Shown here piece by piece: positions 1-9,188 of a stretch of 36,027 nucleotides of DNA; the stretch's first letter is position 1; each line of letters starts with the position of its first letter. The stretch comes from Nanobdellota archaeon (GTDB lineage Archaea; Nanobdellota; Nanobdellia; Parvarchaeales; Parvarchaeaceae): the NCBI GenBank assembly GCA_021811735.1, contig JAJZNK010000032.1, positions 1-36,027 of the forward strand, written 5' to 3'. The position numbers were made by a program, and so were the translations under genes. The notes beneath the pieces are model-generated. The model made no database searches and was not told the DNA's origin. It was given only the letters and a program-made list of their open reading frames with translations.

Positions 1-175
1 CCGCCTTGAAGGACTTGTCCGAGGAATGACTGACACACTGTATTAACCCAGATGGGTCTCTAAGCATTATAAATGAATTGTTTTTACCAGCCCTTATGCT
101 GTTAACGAATCCGTTTATTGTTACCTCTTTACCGTCAAATATCTGCGTTTTTATATCCTTTATGTACAGTTCCAT
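1..175 (-). CDS. Class II aminoacyl-tRNA synthetase, N-terminal OB-fold (AspRS/AsnRS family), truncated by window edge
   Basis: Reverse-strand translation MELYIKDIKTQIFDGKEVTINGFVNSIRAGKNNSFIMLRDPSGLIQCVSHSSDKSFKA matches the anticodon-binding OB domain pattern (V.G.V...R..K...F..LRD.SG.IQ). Confidence 0.75.
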   Translation of the reverse strand, partial: MELYIKDIKTQIFDGKEVTINGFVNSIRAGKNNSFIMLRDPSGLIQCVSHSSDKSFKA

Positions 176-246
176 TTATTTTTTAAACATTTCTCCTATT
201 TATTTCAGATAAACTATTAATAAAGCATTTGCATAATATTAAATGT

Positions 247-3200
247 ATGCATGCTACGAAATCAAGGCCTAACTCTAATAGAGGGTCGTTTCACAAAAAC
301 GTGCTGGCTCGAAAGAATAAGAGATTAAAGGTATCCCAGGCGGCATTGGATTACCTTATGAGTTGGGGTTGGGTTCTGATAATAATAGTACTGGCTATTT
401 TTGTAATGTATTCGCTAGGGATATTCCATATACCATCTGCTCCAACAGTAATAAGCGGATTTCAAGGAATAACGATGCAGGCGGCCCAGGCAAATTCCAC
501 GATGATGGTGGTGAAGTTAACGAACAATTACCATCAAGTTGTAAACATTACCGGTGTAACTGTAAGCATAAGCGGCAGGAGTTACTCCAATCTTGACTGT
601 CAGGATAGTATAATTCCAAATGGACAGACTACATTATGTAGGGTGCCAGTGAGCATATCAACAAGCAGTTACCTTTCTAATATACAGATATCTTTTACAC
701 CCTATCGATCACAGATATACGAAGTCTCGAACGGTACGGTTTCCTCAACATTAGTGAGTGGCACAATTCCTATAAATAGTCAGACTACATATTTCTTAGA
801 AAAAGGACTATTATACGGCAGCACATTTGTAGTAAACTACAACACCTCAACGAAGTCAGTATCAGTTTCGGCGACGGTGGACAACGTTTCTTTCAGTTTT
901 CCATTTGGAAATTATGCTTTTTCAGTTCCATCAGTTACTTATCAAGGATGCACCAGTACTCCTTCTCCTTCTTCAGGTAATCATCCAACAGGCGTCGAAG
1001 AGACGATATTCTTTAAATCTAACTGTGTAACAACCTTTTTAGAGAATGGTTTACCGTCAAATCAACAGTGGCAATTATCTTATAATGGTACAACTGCAAG
1101 TAATCAAACTGGGTCTTCAATAAGCATACCTACCGATAATGTCGCACAAGCACAAGTATATTACATTGTAACGGCAAAAAGCAACACTTTAGCATGTGTA
1201 TCATCTCTAACGCCCTCAATAAGACTGGGCGGAAACTACACATTCAATGATTGGAACTGTACAACAACTTTTTCAGAGACAGGGCTGCCAACAACTTCTG
1301 GCTATAATCAATGGAATGTAAATAGCTATGATTCTTTAGCCTCAAGTAGCGTTTCTACAGGTTCAACAGTAAGTATTTTTCAGGCTTATATTACAACAAT
1401 AAGTAGTTATACAGCAACCTCAAAAAGTAATGAACTTAATTGCGTTTCTAACCCTACACTGTCTGTAGAACAAGGTTCAAGTAGTAATACCTTTAGTTCA
1501 TGGCAATGCACGACTACATTCGCAGAGACTGGTTTACCGTCAAATCAACAATGGTATGCAACGTATAATGGCATTACTCTGCCTACAGTTTCAACCGGTT
1601 ATTCAACAAGCAATACTCAAACTGGGATAGCAACGGTTTCAGTTTATACTGGGGAAGGGTATAGTAGCAACTTGGCATGCGTTTCGTATAACACTCCTCC
1701 GTTATATCAGGGTTCATCTTATACGTTCAGTGCGTGGAACTGTACAACAACTTTTTCAGAGACTGGTTTACCGTCAAATCAACAATGGTATGCAACGTAT
1801 AATGGCATTACTCTGCCTACAGTTTCAACTGGTTCATCGACTTCCATACTACAAACAGATATAACTTCTCCAACCAGTCAAAATTCTGTAGGAAGCAGCG
1901 CAAGCTTAAATTGTCGGTCTGCCAACACTGCAGGAGTCATAGAAGGAGGATCTTATACTTTCGGCTCATGGGTCTGCACGACTACATTTACAGACCAAGC
2001 CTATCAAACTATCTATCCGCAGAAGATTGTATCACAATGGACTATAAAATGGGATGGAATACGTGGAACAAGTTACAATAATCAGATACAATTTACCAAT
2101 ACAGTTACCAGTGTTGCATCTTATTCATTTCAGGATCCATTTACTGAAGGAGGAGTTCTCTGCGTTGGGCCTTCAGGAACGGCACAGATGGGTTCTACTG
2201 TCAATTTACCTCAGAACTGGGAATGTTATACGATGCTTGTTCCGGGTACAAACAATGTAGATGTAATTTCTGAGTTATATTCTCCTAGCATTATTGATAA
2301 AATACCTATATCTAATCAAAATGGGAATTCAATAAATACTAATGGAAATAGCGTCGTAACTTACGACCCACAGACTAATGAGTTCTTCGTAGCTGATTCA
2401 GGTGTAGGAAAAGTCCTGATAATAAATTGTTCAAACGATAACTTGGTAACATCCATTTCAGATCCACATGCTACTTTTGTAAAATATGAGAACGGTTTTG
2501 TTTTTGTGGTAAAAACTAATTACGGGCCCGACAGTTTTATTAATGTTATAGGTTCCAATAATCAGTTAAATGGTGTGAACACTTTAATCGCGGGAAATGT
2601 CTCGGGAATAGGCTATTATCCAACCACGGGTTATCTTTGGATTCCTAACAGTTCAGGTACAATTTCAACTATTTCCACGGTAAAGGCCACGGCTTCGGCA
2701 CCGTTTGATAACACTTTGGCTAACCCTTATGGTAATCATGGACTTTTTGGCGGTTCTCCAGCATACGACCCGAGTAATAATTACATGTATATTACATCTG
2801 ATTCTAACGGCCAGTTCTATGTGTATTCATATAATTCCACTGGAGGACTTGTAGGGAATCCTGTCGATATTTTCACAAATGAACTCGGGGTCGCTCCAGG
2901 CCAGTCAATTTTTGTTCCCCCGCGTGATGTGGTTTTTGCAGGTGTATATCCTCCTTCGAATGTTCTTTCCTGTGGCCCAATTTCCATATATCTAGACGAT
3001 GTCACTAATGTGGGGTACGACATTTGCCTTAATCCATTTGCGAGTGGTGCAATATTCTATGGAGGTTATCAATTGTACGCAATCGATTGCACAACCAACG
3101 CCGGAGCAATTTGTGATTCTACAAGTAAATTGAATTATCTAAATGGAAATGCCTTCTTTAATGATGGTTCTAATAGTATACCTGTAGGAGACAATGCGAC

Positions 3201-3519
3201 TGGTATAGGAGGTGTAAATGCTAATCTCGCACAAGGAACTTTCATAGAGTCAGGGTTCCCTGCTGGTTCTTCATGGACATGGTCTGTAAGTTCCTACGCA
3301 GGTTATCCTTGGTATTCCACTGGAAACACAATAATAGCGCCAGTCGCTCCAGGTAATTCTTACTCTTATACAGTTCCATATGCTTGTGTCACAAAAAATA
3401 ATGTTGTATGGCAGTTTTCACCTACAGGTTCGATTAATGGGGAAGTCAGCGGTAGTTTGGCTGCAGGTAGTTCCGTTACTATCCAATTCACTAATACAAG
3501 TTCAAATAGTAATTGTTAA
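247..3519 (+). CDS. Large secreted/surface protein: class III (pilin-like) signal peptide, tandem two-Cys 'TTTFxETGLPS' modules, then YVTN/NHL-like beta-propeller region
   Basis: ORF 229..3519 (TTG at 229; in-frame ATG at 247). N-terminus VSQAALDYLMSWGWVLIIIVLAIFVMYSLGIF; repeated CTTTFxETGLPSNQQW units; propeller-like stretch VVTYDPQTNEFFVADSGVGKVLIINCSN; no C-terminal anchor. Confidence 0.85.
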   Translation: MHATKSRPNSNRGSFHKNVLARKNKRLKVSQAALDYLMSWGWVLIIIVLAIFVMYSLGIFHIPSAPTVISGFQGITMQAAQANSTMMVVKLTNNYHQVVNITGVTVSISGRSYSNLDCQDSIIPNGQTTLCRVPVSISTSSYLSNIQISFTPYRSQIYEVSNGTVSSTLVSGTIPINSQTTYFLEKGLLYGSTFVVNYNTSTKSVSVSATVDNVSFSFPFGNYAFSVPSVTYQGCTSTPSPSSGNHPTGVEETIFFKSNCVTTFLENGLPSNQQWQLSYNGTTASNQTGSSISIPTDNVAQAQVYYIVTAKSNTLACVSSLTPSIRLGGNYTFNDWNCTTTFSETGLPTTSGYNQWNVNSYDSLASSSVSTGSTVSIFQAYITTISSYTATSKSNELNCVSNPTLSVEQGSSSNTFSSWQCTTTFAETGLPSNQQWYATYNGITLPTVSTGYSTSNTQTGIATVSVYTGEGYSSNLACVSYNTPPLYQGSSYTFSAWNCTTTFSETGLPSNQQWYATYNGITLPTVSTGSSTSILQTDITSPTSQNSVGSSASLNCRSANTAGVIEGGSYTFGSWVCTTTFTDQAYQTIYPQKIVSQWTIKWDGIRGTSYNNQIQFTNTVTSVASYSFQDPFTEGGVLCVGPSGTAQMGSTVNLPQNWECYTMLVPGTNNVDVISELYSPSIIDKIPISNQNGNSINTNGNSVVTYDPQTNEFFVADSGVGKVLIINCSNDNLVTSISDPHATFVKYENGFVFVVKTNYGPDSFINVIGSNNQLNGVNTLIAGNVSGIGYYPTTGYLWIPNSSGTISTISTVKATASAPFDNTLANPYGNHGLFGGSPAYDPSNNYMYITSDSNGQFYVYSYNSTGGLVGNPVDIFTNELGVAPGQSIFVPPRDVVFAGVYPPSNVLSCGPISIYLDDVTNVGYDICLNPFASGAIFYGGYQLYAIDCTTNAGAICDSTSKLNYLNGNAFFNDGSNSIPVGDNATGIGGVNANLAQGTFIESGFPAGSSWTWSVSSYAGYPWYSTGNTIIAPVAPGNSYSYTVPYACVTKNNVVWQFSPTGSINGEVSGSLAAGSSVTIQFTNTSSNSNC
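1024..2223 (+). repeat. Five tandem protein modules of 78 or 83 aa, each with two Cys
   Basis: Cys codons opening each unit at 1024, 1258, 1507, 1741, 1975 and 2224 (spacing 234, 249, 234, 234, 249 nt); each unit has CxTTF...W plus an internal Cys. Confidence 0.85.
1523..1829 (+). repeat. 73-bp identical direct repeat (1523..1595 and 1757..1829)
   Basis: cagagactggtttaccgtcaaatcaacaatggtatgcaacgtataatggcattactctgcctacagtttcaac occurs twice, 234 bp apart. Confidence 0.95.
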
Positions 3520-3648
3520 GAATTTTTTGAGTTGGCGATTTAGTATTGTAAAGTATAGAGGCTCAGAATATGTTCGTTAAGATTAGAAGTAGTAGAGATT
3601 TGTAGCGCTCGTAAAAGTTCGTTTCAAATGAAAATTCAAAAGAAAAGA

Positions 3649-3656
3649 TTTAAATA
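3649..3656 (+). promoter_or_regulatory. Putative TATA box upstream of EF-1alpha gene; Shine-Dalgarno GGAGG at 3705-3709
   Basis: GAAAAGATTTAAATAATAA upstream; aaaaggaggattaaaaattATG at the start codon. Confidence 0.5.
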
Positions 3657-3719
3657 ATAAACACTTCTTTATAGTATATCAAAAATTTGATAAATTAGTG
3701 AAAAGGAGGATTAAAAATT

Positions 3720-4994
3720 ATGGCAGAAGTAAAACCACACATGAATTTGATTTTCATAGGGCACGTAGACTCTGGTAAATCTACGACAGTAGGAAGATTG
3801 CTTTATGAAACAGGTAGTTTCAGCGAGCAGGACAAGGCTAAAATCCAAAAAGATATTGAAACATTGGGAAAGGTGGATTTTGAGTTCGCCTATTTTTTAG
3901 ATACTTCCGGTGAGGAGCGAAAGAAAGGAGTAACCATTGACCTTAGTCACGAGAAATTTGTAACTGACAAATATGAATTCACGATAATCGATGCACCTGG
4001 TCACGTTGACTTTATTAAGAACATGATAACAGGCGCTTCCGAAGCAGATGCAGCGGTACTCGTTGTAGACGCAAAGGAAGGCGTGATGCAGCAAACTAGA
4101 GAGCACGTTTATCTTGCAAGGGTTTTCGGAGTAAAGAACCTTATAATTGCATTGAACAAGATGGACCTTTTGAATTATGATGAGGCCAAATATAAAGATG
4201 TCAAGGATTCTGTAATGAAGGCAGTAAAGGCTTCTTATCAGAATGCTGAGAGCCTTAATTACATACCAATATCGTCAAAGAACGGTGAAAATCTTAAATT
4301 AAAGAGTGAAAAGATGGCATGGTATACAGGGCCAACTTTATTGGAAGCACTTAATAACCTCCCACTACCAGACAGACCAACACAGTTGCCTTTAAGAATC
4401 CCTATAGAGGATGTTTATTCAATACAGGGTGTAGGTACAGTTCCAGTTGGTAAAGTGGTAAGTGGGGTTATGAAACCTGGTGACAAGATAATATTCGAGC
4501 CATCACATGTTACAGCAGAAGTAAAATCCGTGCAGATGCATTACCAGAACTTGGATCAGGCGCAGCCTGGTGACAATATTGGTTTCAATGTTAGAGGGGT
4601 TGAAAAGGAACAAGTAAAAAGGGGAGACATTGTAGGTCTGGTTTCAGCACCGCCTACAGTCGTAACTGAATTTACCGCACAAATAATAGTTCTTAACCAC
4701 CCTACCGCAATATCTGCTGGTTATAGCCCAGTATTGCACGCACATACTGCACAGGTACCAGTTAAATTCAAGCAGATTTTGAAGAGATTGGATCCTAAGA
4801 CAGGTCAAACTGCAGAAGAGAATCCTGCAACTATTAAGCAAGGTGATGCAGCAATTGTTGTATTGGAGCCTCTTAAACCGCTTTCGATAGAAAAATCAGA
4901 CGTTATACCTCAGCTTGCAGGATTTGCAATAAGAGATATGGGTCTCACTATTGCAGCAGGCAGATGTATAGATTTAGTAGCTAAGAAAGATTGA
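3720..4994 (+). CDS. tuf: Translation elongation factor 1-alpha (aEF1A)
   Basis: GHVDSGKST P-loop, GVTID, DAPGHVDF, NKMD motifs; full length 424 aa. Confidence 0.98.
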   Translation: MAEVKPHMNLIFIGHVDSGKSTTVGRLLYETGSFSEQDKAKIQKDIETLGKVDFEFAYFLDTSGEERKKGVTIDLSHEKFVTDKYEFTIIDAPGHVDFIKNMITGASEADAAVLVVDAKEGVMQQTREHVYLARVFGVKNLIIALNKMDLLNYDEAKYKDVKDSVMKAVKASYQNAESLNYIPISSKNGENLKLKSEKMAWYTGPTLLEALNNLPLPDRPTQLPLRIPIEDVYSIQGVGTVPVGKVVSGVMKPGDKIIFEPSHVTAEVKSVQMHYQNLDQAQPGDNIGFNVRGVEKEQVKRGDIVGLVSAPPTVVTEFTAQIIVLNHPTAISAGYSPVLHAHTAQVPVKFKQILKRLDPKTGQTAEENPATIKQGDAAIVVLEPLKPLSIEKSDVIPQLAGFAIRDMGLTIAAGRCIDLVAKKD

Positions 4995-5015
4995 GTGAAC
5001 ATTCACTCCTTTTTT
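4993..5015 (+). terminator. Hairpin plus T-tract at 3' end of EF-1alpha gene
   Basis: GAGTGAA-CA-TTCACTC inverted repeat (4993-5008), overlapping the stop codon, followed by CTTTTTT. Confidence 0.55.
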
Positions 5016-5060
5016 CGTGCTATTATTCGAGATTTAGTTTTGTCTGATTGTGCGAAAGAA

Positions 5061-6221
5061 TCAACTTAGGGTTTTAAGTTTTTTCTTAAATGCATATATC
5101 TTATTAAGCAAGGTTTTGTCATCGTATATCTGCATGCAGCTTTTAACAGTTACGTTTATGGTTTTTTTGAGGACTTCAAGTGCTTCTTTGGATCCGGAGG
5201 CATCTCGAAATTCATCAGAATGACCAGGAACATTTTTTTGTGTTATTTTCATATCTATATGCCCGGTCGGCACCACACGGCTGACATTCGCTTCATCCGT
5301 TGCACCAATCTGTAAATTTTTTAAAGAATATAATTTTTCAGGAACTATTCTCAATTCTTTGAAATTTTTAAATAGTACTTCGTCTATATCAACAGAGTTT
5401 ATATATTGCTCATAAATCGGAGTAGTATCTTCTATTTTTACCTTAACACCGTAAGCTCTTCCTATGGAATGCGCTGCTCGTATAATTTTGTTATAAACCT
5501 GTTTGAAATACTTTTCATTAGTGCTTCTAAGGTCTATTTCAAGTATAGATTTTTCTGGCACAATATTCGCTGCCTGACCTCCTTCCTTTATGAACATGCC
5601 TGCAAGAACGTGTTTGTATTTCGGGGATGCGGCGACTATATTCCGTATGGTATTATAGACAGTTACGAGCGCATCCAGGGCATTTCTTCCCATATCAGAT
5701 TCTTCTAAGTGAGATGATTTTCCTATGAATGTCATTTTCATGTCTACATCTGAAGGAGATTGGCAGCCAACATTCCATTGGGAATATGGGTGAAAACCAA
5801 TCACAAAATCCACATTGTCAAATGCCTTTTCTTTTACAAGTTTATCTTTGCTTCCTGCATAATTTCCGATTCCTTCTTCAGATGGAGTTCCGATAACAAT
5901 TATTTTTCCCTTATATCCAGAATCCTTTAATTTCACCGCGGTTCCTACAGCCCATGCAGCTATAAGATTGTGTCCGCAAGAATGTCCATTTGGAAGTGCA
6001 TCTTCCTCCGCTAAGAAACAGACAGATGGTTTACCTTTTCCATATTCTGCTCTAAATGACGTTTTCATGCCTTTGTAAGGAATTTTGGTAACGAATCCTT
6101 TTTTTCTCAGAAAACTAGAAAGAAGTTTTGAAGTGCGAAATTCCTCGCTTCCTATCTCTGCAAATGAAAACACTTTTCTAGAGATTTCAAATATTTCCTC
6201 AAAGGATGAGTCTTTTATCAT
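5061..6221 (-). CDS. M20 family metallopeptidase / amidohydrolase
   Basis: FLAEEDALPNGHSCGHNLIAAWAVGTA, GTPSEEGIG, NIVPEKSILEIDLRS motifs typical of M20 amidohydrolases (AbgB/carboxypeptidase-like). Confidence 0.85.
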   Translation of the reverse strand: MIKDSSFEEIFEISRKVFSFAEIGSEEFRTSKLLSSFLRKKGFVTKIPYKGMKTSFRAEYGKGKPSVCFLAEEDALPNGHSCGHNLIAAWAVGTAVKLKDSGYKGKIIVIGTPSEEGIGNYAGSKDKLVKEKAFDNVDFVIGFHPYSQWNVGCQSPSDVDMKMTFIGKSSHLEESDMGRNALDALVTVYNTIRNIVAASPKYKHVLAGMFIKEGGQAANIVPEKSILEIDLRSTNEKYFKQVYNKIIRAAHSIGRAYGVKVKIEDTTPIYEQYINSVDIDEVLFKNFKELRIVPEKLYSLKNLQIGATDEANVSRVVPTGHIDMKITQKNVPGHSDEFRDASGSKEALEVLKKTINVTVKSCMQIYDDKTLLNKIYAFKKKLKTLS

Positions 6222-6259
6222 ACTATTAATTGTCTGTTCTTTTTAATAACAGTTTACGG

Positions 6260-8335
6260 TTAACTTTCAGTATTTTTCACGGCATTTTGAGCAATCTTTA
6301 CCTTTTTCTTGCCATTTTTCTCATCCTTTGGCGGTTTACATGCAGGGTTGACACAAAATATGTATGTCCTTTTGCTTTCCTTGCTTCTCCATTCTATCAT
6401 ATGTATACCACACTTCGGACAGTTTTGTGGCGATATAAAAATATATCCAGATTGGGGTAACGGCATACCAAAATGGCATTTGGGGTAATCACTGCAACCT
6501 ACAAATCTTTTATGCGTTTTCCGTGATATTACCAATTTAAGCTTGCCCTTGCTTTTTGGACATGTTCCAAATATGTATTGCTGGAGAAGTGCCTTATGCA
6601 TCAGCTCTTTTACCTCAGCTCTTTTACTTTGGAGGTCTTTAAGAACTTCTTTAATCATCTTTCTCGATTCATTTACTACTTCTTCCTTTTTCTTTTGCCC
6701 TTCTTCTATTTTTTTCATCTCTTTTTCGATAGTTGCAGTAAGTTCAGGTCCAGTAATGTTCTTAGATACTTTTTGCATGTTCTCTATCACTGCAAAGGCG
6801 ACTTCGCTGGGTATAAGGGATCTACTTGCAGAAATATATCTTCTATCCATAAGCTTTTTAAGTATATCAGGTCTCGTAGCTTTAGTCCCTAAATTTAGCT
6901 CCTCCATTACTTTTAATATGCCACCTTGCGAATAGTTTCCAGGTGGTGTTGTTAATTCTTCACTTTCATTTATCTTATTAACTTTTAGTAACTCTCCTGT
7001 TTTTATCTCTGGGAGAATAGTTTCTTCAAATTTTGAGAAGGTGTATATTTCTCTCCATCCAGGAGTTATTATGCGGCTTCCCTTGGCTATAAATTCATTG
7101 CCACCTATATCAAACTTTATCGTTACCGTTTCTTCTTCAGACTCATCGGAAAGTGTTGCAAGGAATCGTTTTGTTATGAGGTCAAATATACGGGCTTCTT
7201 GTGGATTAAGTTTTTCAGACGGTAACTTTACAGGATGTATTGGAGGGTGGTCTTTTGCTTCTTTTCCCCTAGTTGGGTGCAGCGGTTTGCTCAATATACT
7301 ATTTGCAGCTTTCTCATAAGCTTTTGAGTTTTTCAACTCATTAAGTATCTCGTTTAAATCTAACGTTGGCGGATAAACTTCGCTGTCAGTCCTCGGATAA
7401 GAAACGTAACCCTTCATATACAACCCTTGGACTAATCGCATTGCATTTGGAACAGAAAATCCTATTGCAGCAGCACTTCTTAAAAATGCAGTAGTATTAA
7501 ATGGTTTTGGAGGAACTCCTTTCTTTTCCTTTATTTCTACTTCTTCTACTTTGGCCTTCTTTTCGCTTTTTATTTTTTTCAGATTGCTTACTGTTTTTTT
7601 GTCAAATATTCTCCCTTCTTTGTATTCTGCGACAAACGTTTCTCCATTTTTTTCTATGTCTACAATGAATCTCCAGAATTTCTCTGGTTTAAATGCTCGT
7701 CTTTCAGCATCTCTTCCTACTATAAGTGCAAGAGTCGGCGTTTGGACTCTTCCTACAGATAAAAAAGAATTCCCAAGTCTTTCCGCCGCAAGGGACATAA
7801 ATCTGGTAAAAACAGCACCTAATATCAAGTCTATCTCTCTTCTTGCATCTGCGCTGTCGGATAAGTTTTTGTCTGGTTTTTGCAAATTTTTAAAAGCCTC
7901 GCCTAATTCCTTTGCAGTGAGTGAAGAAAATATGCTCCTGTATATCTTAGCGCTTTTATTCTCTTCCTTTACAATATCTATTGCCTCGAAGCCTATGGAC
8001 TCTCCTTCGGTATCATAGTCTGTTGCTATTATAACGCTGTTCGCACCATTCGCGAATCTTTTAATAACTTCTATATTTTCTTCTGCAGTATTCTCATAAA
8101 CAAGTTTTGCATCAACCATCTTCATCAAAGTCTTTTCATTCCACTTTTTGAAGGTTTCAGGATATTTTACATTCTTTATATGGCCTTTTAAAGGGATTAC
8201 TGTAGTTTCTTCACCATTTATCTTTGTAAACCACACTTTCACAGGTCCGAATTCTTGTGTCTTTATTTTTGTTTCTGCAAGATTTTTTGCTATAGTCTCA
8301 GCAGCGGTGCTTTTTTCTGCTATAATCAGTTGCAT
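6260..8335 (-). CDS. topA: DNA topoisomerase I (type IA)
   Basis: N-terminal TOPRIM (LIIAEKSTAAETIA...ATDYDTEGE), active-site SYPRTDSEVYP, C-terminal Zn-ribbon-like repeats (CPKSKGK...CSDYPKC; CPKCG..C). Confidence 0.97.
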   Translation of the reverse strand: MQLIIAEKSTAAETIAKNLAETKIKTQEFGPVKVWFTKINGEETTVIPLKGHIKNVKYPETFKKWNEKTLMKMVDAKLVYENTAEENIEVIKRFANGANSVIIATDYDTEGESIGFEAIDIVKEENKSAKIYRSIFSSLTAKELGEAFKNLQKPDKNLSDSADARREIDLILGAVFTRFMSLAAERLGNSFLSVGRVQTPTLALIVGRDAERRAFKPEKFWRFIVDIEKNGETFVAEYKEGRIFDKKTVSNLKKIKSEKKAKVEEVEIKEKKGVPPKPFNTTAFLRSAAAIGFSVPNAMRLVQGLYMKGYVSYPRTDSEVYPPTLDLNEILNELKNSKAYEKAANSILSKPLHPTRGKEAKDHPPIHPVKLPSEKLNPQEARIFDLITKRFLATLSDESEEETVTIKFDIGGNEFIAKGSRIITPGWREIYTFSKFEETILPEIKTGELLKVNKINESEELTTPPGNYSQGGILKVMEELNLGTKATRPDILKKLMDRRYISASRSLIPSEVAFAVIENMQKVSKNITGPELTATIEKEMKKIEEGQKKKEEVVNESRKMIKEVLKDLQSKRAEVKELMHKALLQQYIFGTCPKSKGKLKLVISRKTHKRFVGCSDYPKCHFGMPLPQSGYIFISPQNCPKCGIHMIEWRSKESKRTYIFCVNPACKPPKDEKNGKKKVKIAQNAVKNTES

Positions 8336-8367
8336 TTTAGTATAATATATATAGTACTATTTAAGTT

Positions 8368-9012
8368 TTATTTGCTATTTGTTATGACGGTGCCATTTAT
8401 CTCCTTGTGGGCTAAATATCTTCGTATATCGTTTACATCACTTGTTACAACGACTTCTATCCCGTTTTTCATGCATATTTCCGCGGCGAGAGGATCAAAT
8501 ATAAAGTTCATCCCTGGGATTCTTTTTCCTCTTGTAAGAGTGTAAAGCTTTTTGAAAGTTATCTTCTTTAGCAAGTTTACGTCTTTAAATTTCCTAGGAT
8601 CTTTATCGTATACTCCTTTTTCTTTCGAAAGGTTGAATATCACTTTAGAGTGTGTGGAAACGGCAGCATAGGCTGCACATGTATCAGTGGTCCATCCGGC
8701 AAGATATCCTCCTGTAAGCGTTATTTTTTTGTTTGCCTTTATTTTTCTCGGATCGGCTGTGGTATACTCTGCATTAAAAGCTTTTGCAATTACAAAGGCG
8801 TTCGTGTGGGTACATTTTATTCCTACTGAATGTAAATCTTTCTCTTTCAATTTGAACTTCTTAGCAAATTCAATGTAGTCTCTTGCAATTGGGCCACCAC
8901 CAGTTATTACTATAAATTTTTCATCTATTTTCTTGATTTCCTTAAATACGTTAGATGTTTCCAAAGGTCTATCAAAAAGAAAGGATCCTCCCAAAGATAT
9001 AACCGAAGTCAT
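8368..9012 (-). CDS. pyrH: UMP kinase (archaeal type)
   Basis: SLGGSFLFDRP, VITGGGPIARDYI, TADPRKIKANKKITLTGGYLAGWTTDTCAA; amino acid kinase fold signature. Confidence 0.93.
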   Translation of the reverse strand: MTSVISLGGSFLFDRPLETSNVFKEIKKIDEKFIVITGGGPIARDYIEFAKKFKLKEKDLHSVGIKCTHTNAFVIAKAFNAEYTTADPRKIKANKKITLTGGYLAGWTTDTCAAYAAVSTHSKVIFNLSKEKGVYDKDPRKFKDVNLLKKITFKKLYTLTRGKRIPGMNFIFDPLAAEICMKNGIEVVVTSDVNDIRRYLAHKEINGTVITNSK

Positions 9013-9093
9013 AGTGATTATAAAACAACCAAATTTAAATAATTTTTAATCCATAAAAGTTATTAAATATGTGGAGTCTATACAATAGATTAA

Positions 9094-9169
9094 AGCGGGG
9101 TAGAGCAGCCAGGAGTGCTCGTTGGGCTCATAACCCAAAGGTCGTGCGGTTCAAATCCCACCCCCGCTA
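9094..9169 (+). tRNA. Initiator tRNA-Met (CAT anticodon at 9129-9131)
   Basis: AGCGGGG/CCCCGCT acceptor with A1-U72, TTGGG-CTCATAA-CCCAA anticodon arm with three G-C pairs, TTCAAAT T-loop. Confidence 0.92.
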
Positions 9170-9188
9170 TTAAGTTGATTGTTGTAAC

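Noticed and set aside
3520-3719. Possible ncRNA in the 200-bp gap before EF-1alpha
   Set aside because: No convincing C/D or H/ACA box pairs or stable stem found by eye; ORF 3380..3580 has no family signature. Left unannotated.
6543-6935. 130-aa and 104-aa + strand ORFs within topA
   Set aside because: Two overlapping antisense frames with low-complexity Phe/Ser content; not supported as genes.
7551-8018. 155-aa + strand ORF opposite topA
   Set aside because: Antisense to a clearly conserved topoisomerase; Ser/Phe-rich composition typical of shadow ORFs; no recognisable motif.
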